A stretch of 64,000 nucleotides of DNA, from NCBI GenBank assembly GCA_949710005.1, contig OX453279.1, forward strand, positions 27,082,762-27,146,761, read 5' to 3'. Every line of letters starts with the position of its first letter. Position 1 is the stretch's first letter. The notes under the pieces were generated by a model. It did not search any database. It was not told the DNA's origin and was given only the letters and a program-made list of their open reading frames with translations. Positions 50,230 to 61,569 of this stretch are shown piece after piece. Position numbers and translations under genes: made by a program. Source of the DNA: Ricordea florida. Its lineage: Eukaryota > Cnidaria > Anthozoa > Corallimorpharia > Ricordeidae.

Positions 50230-51885
50230 ACTCAATCCATCAGTAATCCACGTTCACTCAATCAATCCCTCATCCAGCGTTCACTCAATACATCAGTAAT
50301 CCACGTTCACTCAATTCATCCCTCATCCACTTTCACTCAATTCATCCCTCATCCACGTTCACTCAGTCCATCTCTTATCCACGTTCACGCGATCCATCAG
50401 TAATCCACGTTCACTCAATTCATCAGTAATCCACGTTCACTCAATTCATCCCTCATCCACGTTCACTCAATCCATCCCTAATCCATGTTCACTCAGTCCA
50501 TCTCTCATCCCCGTTCACGCAATCCAACAGTAATCCACGTTCACTCAATTCATCAGTAATCCACGTTCACTCAATTCATCACTCATCCACGTTCACTCAG
50601 TCCATCTCTCATCCACATTCACGCAATCCATCAGCAATCCACGTTCACTCAATTCATCGGTAATCCACGTTTACTCAATTCATCCCTCATCCACGTTCAC
50701 TCAGTCCATCTCTTATCCACGTTCACGCAATCCATCACTAATCCACGTTCACTCAATTCATCAGTAATCCACGTTCACTCAATTCATCAGTAATCCACGT
50801 TCACTCAATTCATCCCTCATCAACGTTCACTCAGTCCATCTCTCATCCACGTTCACGCAACCATCAGTAATCCATGTTCACGCAATCCATCAGTAATCCA
50901 CGTTCACTCAATTCATCAGTAATCCACGTTCACTCAATTCATCCCTCATCCACTTTCACTCAGTCCATCTCTCATCTACGTTCACGCAACCCATCAGTAA
51001 TCCACGTTCACTCAATTCATCAGTAATCCACGTTCCCTCAATTCATCCCTCATCCACGTTCACTCAGTCCATCTCTTATCCACGTTCATGCAATCCATCA
51101 GTAATCCCCGTTCACTCAATTCATCAGTAATCCACGCTCACGCAATTCATCAGTAATCCACGTTCACTCAATTCATCAGTAATCCACGTTCACTCAATTC
51201 ATCCCTCATCCACGTTCACTCAATCCATCCCTCATCCACGTTCACTCAGTCCATCTCTCATCCACGTTCACGCAACCATCAGTAATCCACGTTCACGCAA
51301 TTCATCAGTAATCCACGTTCACTCAATTCATCAGTAATCCACGTTCACTCAATTCATCCTTCATCCACGTTCACTCAGTCCATCTCTTATCCACGTTCAC
51401 GCAATCCATCAGTAATTCACGTTCACTCAATTCATCAGTAATCAACGTTCACTCAATTCATCAGTAATCCACGTTCACTCAATTCATCCCTCATCCACGT
51501 TCATTCAATTCATCCCTCATCGACGTTCACTCAATTCATCCCTCATCCATGTTCATTCAATTCATCCCTCATCGACGTTCACTTAATCCATCAGTAATCC
51601 ACGTTCAATCAATCCATTCCTCATCCACGTTCACTCAATTGATTCCTCATCCACGTTCACTCAACCATCAGTAATCCACGTTCACTCCATTCATTCCTCA
51701 TCCACTTTCACTCAATTGATTCCTTATCCACGTTCACTTAATCCATCAGTAATCCACGTTCACTCAACCATCAGTAATCCACGTTCACTCAACCATCAAT
51801 AATCCACGTTCACTCAATCCCATCAGTAATCCACGTTCACTCAACCATCAGTAATCCACGTTCACTCAATCCATTAGTAATCACG
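50230..51885. repeat. Minisatellite B, about 26-bp unit
   Basis: About 63 copies of CAATTCATCAGTAATCCACG plus TTCACT, with a higher-order alternation of CAGTAATCC, CCCTCATCC and GTCCATCTCTTATCC variants. It starts where minisatellite A ends. Confidence 0.97.
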
Positions 51886-52070
51886 TAAAATTAAGAACGG
51901 AGATGATAGATCTTAGAGTTTATCAAATTTTAATAACCTAGATTGTTCTGGAGCAGGGAAGGTCACGCTCTACTGTGCCTTCACTTTCCTTTTTGTATAA
52001 AAAGTGAGTGTTGATTTTAATATTATATGGAGGAAACAAAACAATGTACTAGGTGCTTTAAATATAAAGA

Positions 52071-52930
52071 AGCGCGAAGCGCGCGGGCCATAAATCGACG
52101 GGAAAAAAACGAGGATCCGTATTTTACAGTACGGACCGAGAAGACGAGGTTAATAAGATATTTATTATATCTCTGGAGTCATTTTGGCGACCAAAACAAA
52201 CTTTAGCGGGCCGTACAGTGAAGTACGGCCCGCTAAATTGACCAATCACAGCGCGCGTACTAACTGAAAGATATAATAAATATATATAAATATATATACA
52301 TATATAAAAACTCTCGGCTCGATTTCCTCGGGCTTGCGAGCCATGTGGTCTGACCGAAGGCGACACGATTAGTAACCTCGCTACGCTCGGCCTTCGGCCT
52401 CGCTTCGCGAGGAATGAATTTTAACCATGTTTTTCGCTTTGTCAACCTGTGTTATCTCCACTGGATAAATATTTCTGTCCGTAGCTTTTAACTTCTTGTA
52501 ATTCTTGGGTTTAGCTTCTGCGAATTCGTCAATAAATCTCTTCGGAATCTTGCATTCCCGTTTCGCTCTATTGGCCGCCATTTTGAACATTGGCGTTCTT
52601 TGCATATTTAACTCCATGCGCATGTCAGGTGGGTAATATGGAGGCTTGGAGGCTCTCAGTTAGTATGCGGGCTGTGATTGGTCAATTTAGCGGGCCGTAC
52701 TTCACTGTACGGCCCGCTAAAGTTTGTTTTGGTCGCCAAAATGACTCCAGAGATATAATAAATATCTTATTAACCTCGTTTTCTCGGTCCGTACTGTAAA
52801 ATACGGATCCTCGTTTTTTCCCGTCGATTTATGGCCCAAGCGCGAAGCGCGCGGGCCATAAATCGACGGGAAAAAACTCGGTCCGTATTTTACAGTACGG
52901 ACCTCGAACTCGATTAATAAGAGGTATATA
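52071..52930 (-). mobile_element. Foldback element carrying a chromo-barrel first exon
   Basis: Arms of about 187 bp (52082-52268 and 52654-52838) read GGGCCATAAATCGACGGGAA inward and include GCGGGCCGTACAGTGAAGTA. A third, partial arm follows directly at 52839-52930. The central 385 bp holds a coding fragment on the minus strand. Confidence 0.88.
52414..52581 (-). CDS. N-terminal exon of a chromo-barrel/Tudor-knot-like protein
   Basis: It starts at an ATG at 52581 and reads MAANRAKRECKIPKRFIDEF, then AKPKNYKKLKATDRNIYPVE and ITQVDKAKNMVKIH, 56 codons. The YPVEI-x8-VKIH pattern is the first half of a chromo-barrel domain, which binds methylated histone tails or nucleic acid in MRG/MSL proteins. 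The second half is missing here, but the exon at 55253 reads FKGYTEKFDEWRPCDE, which completes it exactly. The two pieces lie on opposite strands, so this copy is a separate fragment held in a foldback element. Confidence 0.7.
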
Positions 52931-55252
52931 TCTATATTTTAGAGGGTCCGTTCGCAGGCCAGGTTACCTGGCAACATTAATTCATGTGAATTTCCGCCAT
53001 TTCGAATTCCGTGAATGATGTTTTGAAAATAATGTGAATTTTGTGGAAACCGATTTCACTAATCCTGGAAATACATCTCAGCAAGAAGATCTCCGAGATA
53101 TACAAGAAAGAGCGGCGAGGGATCGTCGTCGAGTAGGTTTGAATGCCGCAAAAATCAGCGCACGGGAAGCGGCGACTCAAAGAATAGATTAAGAAACTAC
53201 GGTAGGGACGATAACAAGAGACATCGCAGCAGAGACAACAACTGCTCGCTAAAAAAAGGGAAAGGAAACAGCAAGGAAAAGGACCAGGAAGGCAATCAAG
53301 TTAGATGGGAAATTGAATTTGTTATAGATAGTAACAAAGACTCGTTTTAGCTATACAGGACATGAGAGACTTCGAACGGAAACCGAGTAGGAACGACTTC
53401 AAAAAGATTGAGATACACTGGAAAATATGATAATCACAAGGCAAACTGCAATGAAAACAGAATTTAAGGAAATTCATGGCAACAGCGTACAGACAGAATC
53501 AGAGGACGAACGAGGAAACACATTACCATATCGTCGTGAAAAAAGTTTCAGGAAAGGGGAAACAGAAACAAACCGCAAAGAAATGAAAGATGACAGTCAC
53601 GTAGTATTTATACTGCAATGAGAATGCAAGTAGGTATTTTTCGTAGTGAAACGATTGCCTTCCATTTTAAAGCAATTCCCAATACAGAGGTTGCAGTTGT
53701 GATAGCAATTATTTGTAATTATGTGATCTGATATCATTGCAACTGTGAAAATATATTGTAGATTTGTTTGATGTAGCAGTTATGTTCAGCATTTTCAACA
53801 GAAAACATACCAAACAATAAGTGACTGGTTCTGCAGTATTATCAGTGACCAGTGCAAGTATTTGTAAATAAAGCAGTTGTCATTACTGACTTCTGAGTAG
53901 TATTTCTCTTTGCTATATTTCTTTCCTACATATATGTATTAAGTAATTACAAGGTTTCGTGGGGACAAACAATTTCCAGACCCATTTCAAAATGGGTTTT
54001 TACCTTTGAGTTCCAAGTATCCCTGGGAGTTACTCTCTTAGCCCCCACCCTTTTCCCATAAATCAAAAGTTAATTTAAGCCCTACATTGCAAAATTAGGC
54101 GTAAAATCTTAACCTTTTTCCTTAATGCTGTTTAAATCATTTATATGATGTCAAATACAAATATTTAATGACAACCACAATACACAGTTGACCTTTTTCA
54201 TTAGAAAAACTCTATAAGGGAGAAACTAAAGTTTGTAATGCTAAAATTTTTAGTGATCTTTCTTATATATTCATTGCAAGGGTGCTGTATGTAATAACAA
54301 GTCTTTGAAGTTTCCTAAATGGCCTATACTTTCAATCATGATTTTCCACACTAACTGTATGGACAAATAACTGCACTAGCCTGATTGCCACAGGTAAGTA
54401 AAGAAAATGGTAAGGAAAAAAATTCTTCAAGGTCAGTGAAAAGTCTGGGAATTTCAAATCAAGTAAGGGAAAGTTTAAGTCTTTGAGAGAATTAAGAGAA
54501 AAGTGAAATTTAAGACTACTAATTTATTTCTTGCCAATTTAGTGATGGTTTGGTGTGGTCAAGAATGTGACATGAAATGTGTTGGATTGGTAGAATTAAA
54601 TGGCTGATTACCTGATTTTGGGTATCCAAGAAAATCAATCCTTCTTCCATAACCTTGTTATTTTAAGAAACTATAAATCCATGTACACTGTATGTGAATT
54701 TCGGAAAGCATATTAAATAAATGGGTGGAGAGGTAGGCTGTTTGGAGAGGTTGGAGGCCATTACCAGGACTAATTTTCGACTTTTCTTATTTAGTTGGAA
54801 AGGGAAATTTTACATTTGTCAGGGAAATGTAAGGGAATTTCAAGATCCTGTGGCTGTGCAACCATGACTTGATTATAAGTCTAAAAGAATAAATGGTATT
54901 TTTCATAGTTGACTAATTTTTACCACCTCTGATACAAACCCTATTCAGAATAAAACTGTATTGCTTGTAGTAGCAGAGGAACCTTTTCTCAGAATAGGAC
55001 ATACACCCCCACCCCGTAACAGTATATTATGTTTAACATAAAAAATAACAATACCAGAAATTATAATAATAATAATCATAATGCAAGAATAATAATAATC
55101 ATAATAAAAACAAGAAATGAGAAAATACAAAAAGTGATAATAATTTAGTAACCGAAGTAAATACATAAATTGGGGTCTTATCCCTCATGAAAAACTATTA
55201 CGAGTTCTTTAAAAACTAGCTTCGCGAGGTTTTGCGGGAGTCGTATTTCTAG
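52931..55252. other. Region upstream of the chromo-barrel exon, no exon found
   Basis: AT-rich. It should hold the true first exon of the 55253 gene or its intron, but none is visible on the plus strand. A small A-rich stretch at 53400-53620 has an open frame without recognisable domains. Confidence 0.4.
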
Positions 55253-55805
55253 TTTTAAAGGGTACACTGAGAAATTTGACGAATGGAGGCCGTGCGATGA
55301 AAATAACTTGCCAGTGATACGATTAGAACCGATGTCACAACCAACCGATGATTCCCTTAGCGATCGCCTGCAAGCTTTTTGTGAACGTGTTTACAGGGAA
55401 ATCAAGCGAAAGTTGTACTCAGGGCGCAAAGAGGATCCCCAAGTACGTATTGAAATTCAAGTCGATGTTGACGTTTTCAATGCAAGTCTCGGAAGGATTA
55501 CGTCCAAACGATATCAGAGGAATAAACTCATATATGAGGTTCTTTCTAATGAAACTTTGGATTTTTTTATCGGCACAAAGTGGAATGAGCGGATCATGAA
55601 TGAAAACGGTGATTTTGCCTATGTTGTACCAGGAACTTTGAGATTTTGGCTGACAAAAAGAAACCCCATCGTGGAATTTAAATTAATTGGCGATAAATAT
55701 GTGAGATCTGAAATCGAAGACGGGCATCAAGTCGTTATTACATTTGTCCGTGGAGATGGCAACAGATGTGGATACAAAGAAAAGGTCCATCATAAATATA
55801 TTTGA
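55253..55805 (+). CDS. Chromo-barrel-like protein, 3' exon, conserved in cnidarian repeats
   Basis: Acceptor TATTTCTAG at 55252; the frame opens with one base completing a codon and reads FKGYTEKFDEWRPCDENNLP, then a 150-residue C-terminal region (SLSDRLQAFCERVYREIKRK, TLDFFIGTKWNERI, VPGTLRFWLTKRNP, ITFVRGDGNRCGYK) and a TGA at 55803. The first 16 residues complete a chromo-barrel fold whose first half is seen at 52414-52581. The remaining domain is unnamed to me. An internal ATG at 55332 is the first in frame, but the coding clearly begins before it. It lies tail-to-tail with the DDE gene, 463 bp apart. It may be a transposon accessory gene or a host gene. Confidence 0.75.
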
Positions 55806-56268
55806 TTTAACACTTGCACATTAATTTTTCTGTATCTATGAATAGTTGATTATTTTACTTGCTTGTGAGTTATTTACATGCAATTGTAACATGTGGGTAT
55901 AAATTACCCATATATTTCAGTCTGTGATTCTGTTGTAATCAATACGTTAGTATTGTGAAAAAGACTACCAGAATACTGTATTCAACTAACAAATTTCATA
56001 GATATAGCAAAATTATTCAGACACAAGCCACTTTGGAAAGAAGTTAAATTTATTGATTGTGATAACCACTGGTACATAAGGAAGGTGAAAGAGCAATCGA
56101 AATGTTGCAATCAACATCCAGTGACTACATCATGTGACAAAAGAAGAATTTATATTATCATCAAATTTTCCATGATAAACAACAACCCATTCCATAAAAA
56201 AATTATTGTACACAACTTCTACTGTTATTAGGAAATACACTCCTTTAATACATTGACATATCACATAA

Positions 56269-58817
56269 TTACTGATTGATTAATTCACATCTTGGCTTCC
56301 ATTTACCATCTATTTTAACAAGATGTGCACAGAAAGTAGGAGCATCACATTTCCTGCATTTTGCAGTACATGTTTTGATGGTATGGCCAGAAGTTGAACA
56401 GTGTCCACAACTGTAGCTTTCCTTCACCCTTTCCATACCAGCTGCTTCCAAAAGCTGTATTCTGTGTTTTTTCAAGAAAAGTTGCCTTAGTGCAGAAACC
56501 CCTCTATGGTTTGCTGATCTAAAGTAGTCCTTCGATACAGTGTCATTGTACTTCTCCATACCTTGCTGGGTGTAATAAGCTAAATTTTGGTAAAGCTTTA
56601 AAAATTCAGGCACATGAGCATACAAAGCATGCATATAAGGTGTCACATCTTTTGCTTGGTATAGGTCAAGGAATTTTTGAAACCAGTTTTTTATCTTGTC
56701 TTCAAGGCTAGAGATAGCATCATCTGTTGTGTAGTCTAGTTTAAGATCACCTATAATATCCATGAAACTACTCCAAAGGGCTTGCAGCTTATCCGTGCCT
56801 TGACATTCTGATAATAGTGAATGAAAATTTATGTGCTGAAAAGCCAAGAGTTTTTCAGGTCCTGTAAGATCTCTGTACTCCAGCTTCTTGGTGTCCCTAT
56901 TGACTTTCCATTCAAAACTAATTCCAAGGTCTTTTACAAATTTTTCATACCCAGCCATGTGTCTATAACTGTTTTGACAAAACCCATTTGAAAAAGTAGA
57001 TACCTTTTCGATGGCATCTTTTCTGCGAAGTTCCCTGATAAGAAGTTCAATTAAATTATCAGATATTCTCAAAAACAAATGTAGTGTATCAATTATTACA
57101 TGGTCAATGGGAATAAAGTTAAATAATGGATTGGTTTTACAATTATATTGTTTAGATTTTGCATGCTTACCTATTTCTTGTGAGTCTCTTGCCCCAAGGC
57201 ATTTGTCAGTTAAAGACCACTTTTTGCTGATGTCAAATCTCTCATGTCTTGGGCACTTACACCAAATACAGGCAAAATTTTGATTTGCAGCTCCTAGACC
57301 ACAGACACAGGCTAGAAACTTCCAGTCTCCTCCCAAAAAATACTCGATGCTATACTTATGATTATTTACAGTTATCTCTTTTAAATTTGACATTTCATTG
57401 TTTAGATCAGCAAGGCTTTCTTTAAGATTGCAATAGTTCTCTGTTGTCTTGATTATTGCTAAAACATAGTTCCCTTTTTCGTTCATTGCTGCATCCTTTT
57501 CATTCAAGATTGTATATGTGACATTTTCAAGTTTAAGTCTTTTTCCAATGTTAGTACCATCACCACTGATCTTTACTTTAATAGTAGTAGCCTTGTCCAA
57601 GACTCCATTTTTCTGCAGCCTTTTTATCTGTTCCTCAAGACTCTCCTTGAAAGAAATCTGTATTCCCTCTGCCTCCCCTGGTGTACTTTTCAGATTCCAA
57701 TTGGCATTAAGCTTATCTAGGTGTTTGCACATTTTATATTTTGTGGGCATGTCTTTACACTTCATGGCCAACTCGTGCCAGGCTTCGTTAGATATATTGA
57801 ATTTGTCCTTTAAGTAAACCCACATATTGATGTCATCAATATCATTGTCATTCAGTTCTTTTAGATCAGTTTCCCGTAGTTTCAATTCTCCATCTTCTAC
57901 CAATGACATGGTTTCGTACTGCTGAGTCTCATTATTAAATACTTCAACCCTGGTGGCAACAAAATCGTACAGGCCTAAAAATGACAGTGCTGAAAGGCAG
58001 TCTTCTTTAAATCCTCGCCTTATCCTTGCCTGGTGCTGTTTGGTGTAATCAGTGAATTTTTTACTTTTGTTTGGACCTCTTTGTCCCCTTTTTTGCATAC
58101 TTGCTGCTTTTTTCACTAATCTCCTGAATTTTTCTTTGTACTGTTTTTTTCTGTTTTCTGAATCCCTAATGACATCTTCAAGCTTCTGCTCAATTTTTAG
58201 TCTCTTTGCCTGCTCTGCAGCTAAATCCAGTTCAGCTTTCCTTTTCTGCCCACGGAGCTGTTGGTTTTCCTCAATCAATGAACTATTTTGAAGCTCATGA
58301 TAGAAAATTTTGAAAGAGTAGTTTTTAGCCTTCCACGAGTCAACAAGCTTACTTATACTCTTCCCCCCACCTCGTGAACATTTCTTGAATGCTGAATGGA
58401 GGAGAGAAATCTTTTTCCTGAAGACATTGATAATTCTGGAATTTATGACAACTCCGCGAATCCCAGATTCCCTCAAGATTTTTTCCACTATTCCTGCAAT
58501 TACAGAATCGGCACTTTCGTCGTTGGGTTCCTCAACAGGCTTCTTCGACAGGGAATATATGAGATAGCTGATTAAAAAATGAAAAAGAAATAAAAAAAAT
58601 AAAAAATCGTTTTGATGAAAAAAACAAAACATTAACAAAATGAAACGTGTTTGAATTAACGCATTTTTACTTACTTGTTTATTTCGTAAGTAAACCAAGG
58701 CAATTGATCCCCTTTTGGACCACTTGTTTCCTCGCCAAAATCGTTTTGTGCATCTACCGCCACCGCGAAAAGAACCAGCGAGGACAAAATCACCAGCGCG
58801 TAAACTTCGAATCCCAT
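56269..58817 (-). CDS. RAG1/Transib-like DDE recombinase gene, two exons, intact
   Basis: Exon 1 is 58817-58675 and exon 2 is 58567-56269; donor GTAAGT, acceptor TTTTTTAATCAG, 107-nt intron. Phases match (2+1), giving 813 aa. The unspliced frame from 58914 is a coincidence. The predicted order is: hydrophobic N-terminus (MGFEVYALVILSSLVLFAVA), basic coiled coil at 142-207, then a DDE-type core: D384 (SGDGTNIGK), D462 (LGGDWKF), C481/C484 (CIWC), H694/H699 (HALYAH) and E719 (GMEKYN). It ends with a CCHC knuckle at 768-781 (CGHCSTSGHTIKTC) and another Cys/His cluster. D-to-C spacing (19) and H-to-E spacing (20), with C-x2-C and H-x4-H, equal those of mouse RAG1 (D708/C727/C730, H937/H942/E962). 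RAG1/Transib kinship is the best reading; CMC-type transposases share parts of it. A minus-strand AATAAA at 56051-56046 is a likely poly(A) signal. No stops or frameshifts are seen. Confidence 0.8.
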
Positions 58818-58848
58818 TTCCCGAACCCAAACAATATTCAAACCTCAT

Positions 58849-59298
58849 CAGGGACGGCGGAGCCGGGGGGGCTGGGGGGGGCTTTAGCCCCCCCACTTTT
58901 GAGGAGGATGACATTTTATTTTTTTTAAGCTACAACTTTATACAAACCTCGTCGGAAACTTTTCGCGTTTACGTATTTTTAACATTTTCTCAGTGTGTGC
59001 TTCCTTCCCAGAGACGGGAAGCTTGTGTCAAAAAAACCGCAGGTTAGCGTTGGAGACGGGAAGGCTGAGAAATAACCTCCAAAATATTGCTGTAAGCATT
59101 AAAAGTACCTTTCATTTTACGCTTTATCCAGGCTAATTATTTCAAGAAGTATGTCGCGGAGAATGTTGGAAATACGATTTCCGAGACTCTAGATTTCAAA
59201 ATTTTCTGGGGGACGATGCCCCCAGACCCCCTTACCAACTCGCGCCTCCGGCGCTCGTTTCCAGCCCCCCCACTTCAAAATACGCTTCGCCGTCCCTG
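58849..59298. mobile_element. MITE with 5-bp target duplication (CAGGGACGG family), copy 1
   Basis: The ends CAGGGACGGCGGAGCC and CAGGGACGGCGAAGCG are flanked by CTCAT on both sides (58844-58848 and 59299-59303). It lies 31 bp upstream of the DDE gene's ATG. The interior has C-rich tracts and the ATGACATTTTATTTTTTTTA block. Confidence 0.9.
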
Positions 59299-59303
59299 CT
59301 CAT

Positions 59304-61264
59304 GTATTATACATCAAATTGCGCCAAATTTATTCCTCTTTTCGTATTTCGCGGTAATAACCCGTTTTGTGCATGCGCCTTAGAGTTCTAGCCCCAGACT
59401 GTACGGCCGGTGCTTGCATGTGGGATGAACGTCTCTTCGATATGTCTTAAGCGCTAACCAAAAGTCTGGAAAACCCGAACGAAATATTTTAATGATTGCC
59501 TTCAGATGCAGTGATGTAAAAAGCTTATACATGTTAGTTTTATAAACTGAAGGTAAGAAAGATAGCAATTCAAATGGAATACACGAAAAAGAAGAAAATG
59601 TTCGAAAATTAGCGTGTTTTTGACTGACCTCAGACTGCGTGACATGTCACGAAAATCTGTAGAGGCAGATGTTAAGCGTAAGTTTGATATGTCCTGTCGC
59701 CATCGTGGTTTAGGTTTCTCCTGACACCATGTAACGTTTTATGTCTTTCGTTAAAAGTAGAATATGGAGAGAGACGCGAACGATAGAAAACTCCGGTTTT
59801 TAATGTCGGCTTGTCTTCTCAGAATTACAGGGAATCTCTAAAGTGTAATCGTAATCACGCGATATGCGTGGAGTAATGAAAGGGGTCAATTATATTATTA
59901 ATTAAAGTGTATTGACATAACGCAAGTTATTGTCATAGCAACTTTCACGATGGGGTATCGGTAAAAACTTCTCACTGGAATGCCGTATAGTTTTCCATAA
60001 TGATAATGATAAGAATTTATATAGCGCTAAAACTATAAACAATATTCAGAAGCGCTTTACATAAGTTGAGGTTCTATACTAATTAAAACAAACTTTAGAA
60101 CTATTGAATATGCATGGTTAATGAGGCGGAAGTATACAGTTATAAAGAAATCTAGCAAAATCGATCACTATTTTGAGCTTATTTTGAAACAGATGGTTAC
60201 AAATTCTCAATAATTTAGTCATATCTTCTTTTGACATTTACCGACTTTTTTAAGACTGCAAACACCGCTTAACTTTCTTTCGTTTTTGACCCTAGTTCTG
60301 TTCATTAAACCCGATGGCTCTTGTAAACTTCGTCAACATATTTATGAGTCGGATGTGCGTACAGTACAAAACTTGTCTCATCGATCGTTGACACATCGGG
60401 GTCCAACAGCTTCCAACACAACGGGAAGAGTCTTACCATTTTAATAAAGCTATTGTTATCTAATGCTAGTCAAACAACCCGTAATTCATTCACGGCGTCA
60501 TTAATTAATTTGCGACGAATATAGTGTAGCGTAAACGTGTACAAATGAAGCACTAACCTTATTAAATACTTTCCTTAGTTGCGTAGGATCGGCCGGTCTG
60601 ACGGAATACTAAATTTCACAAAAAGAAATCGTGTTAATGTACGATTAACAAAGAATGTAAAGCATTCATTTTACCCGAACACCAGATGAACCGGTACGGT
60701 ACGTAACAGCTACACCACACCAAGTGCGACTCTTACGTTTACCAAGAGAGATTCATATTTCGCTTTCGGAAAGACAGACCAAAACCACGATCGAACTCCT
60801 CTTGACCCCTCCATGTTGATAACAAACAAATTCCCTAGTGAATAGGTTCATACTCTAGAAGAGAATTTGTTGGACTAGTTGAGAAAGATTCCAAACTTTT
60901 CCAAACCCTGATGACCATTTTAAACCAAAGGGGGGAGGGCTTCGTTACGATTTTACCGCCTTGAGTTTGCCATTGCCATATTTGGAGAAGATCTCCTTAT
61001 TTAACACTAAACACGTGGAGTTCACATGTTTGCCTTCCGAAGTCTGCCTTCTATTCATATCCTTAGAAATCGAGGACTATTCACGAAGAATTCCACGCAG
61101 ACGGTCTTTGGGGTTCGTCACTCGTTGGAGCCAGTGACTAACCCCAAAGAACGTCTGCGTGGGAGGCTACTATTCACCGAGCTTGAAGAGAATAATTTTT
61201 AAGAGATGATCAAGGCTTCACATTTCTTTGTGTGTATAGTTCAAGCCTATTTAATTCACACCAT
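59304..61264. other. Intergenic, no gene recognised
   Basis: It holds a widespread metazoan-type repeat TTTATATAGCGCTAAAACTA near 60013-60060. A hairpin lies at 61093-61163 (CCACGCAGACGGTCTTTGGG arms). Nothing coding is seen. Confidence 0.45.
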
Positions 61265-61490
61265 TCAAAGAACATTCAGAAATCGAATAATCTTGTCAAT
61301 TGCATCGCCAGTCACAAAAGCGACGGTGTCATCTGCATAAACATCTAGTTCACCCATTAAAACATCGTCAGTAAAATCGTTAACATAAATTGAAAAACGT
61401 CTTTGCCCTAAAAGAGATCCCTGACGGACCGACATAAGACAATTCACTGCATTTTCTTCGAGTAGTGGTGAAATGCCGATCTCAAGAAAA
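61265..61490 (-). pseudogene. LINE reverse transcriptase fragment
   Basis: It reads VRQGSLLGQRRFSIYVNDF then ELDVYADDTVAFVTG, the RT motif B-C region with the YADD catalytic pair. Only about 70 residues remain, truncated on both sides. Confidence 0.75.
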
Positions 61491-61569
61491 CTGGACTAAA
61501 AAATGATTTAAGGTTGCTGTAGACATTCAAAGGCCGAATTTTGCGAAATTTTTTTTCTGTGCTCCGGAT

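Noticed and set aside
49928..50403. Repetitive FIQFW/HPVLVF proteins
   Set aside because: They are translations of minisatellites A and B without start context or conservation.
50230..51885. CRISPR array
   Set aside because: The units are contiguous variants with no unique spacers, in a metazoan genome.
58675..58914. Unspliced 881-aa frame with the N-terminus starting at 58914
   Set aside because: Its first part runs through the MITE and a T-rich intron. The spliced exon 58675-58817 gives matching phases and a sensible start.
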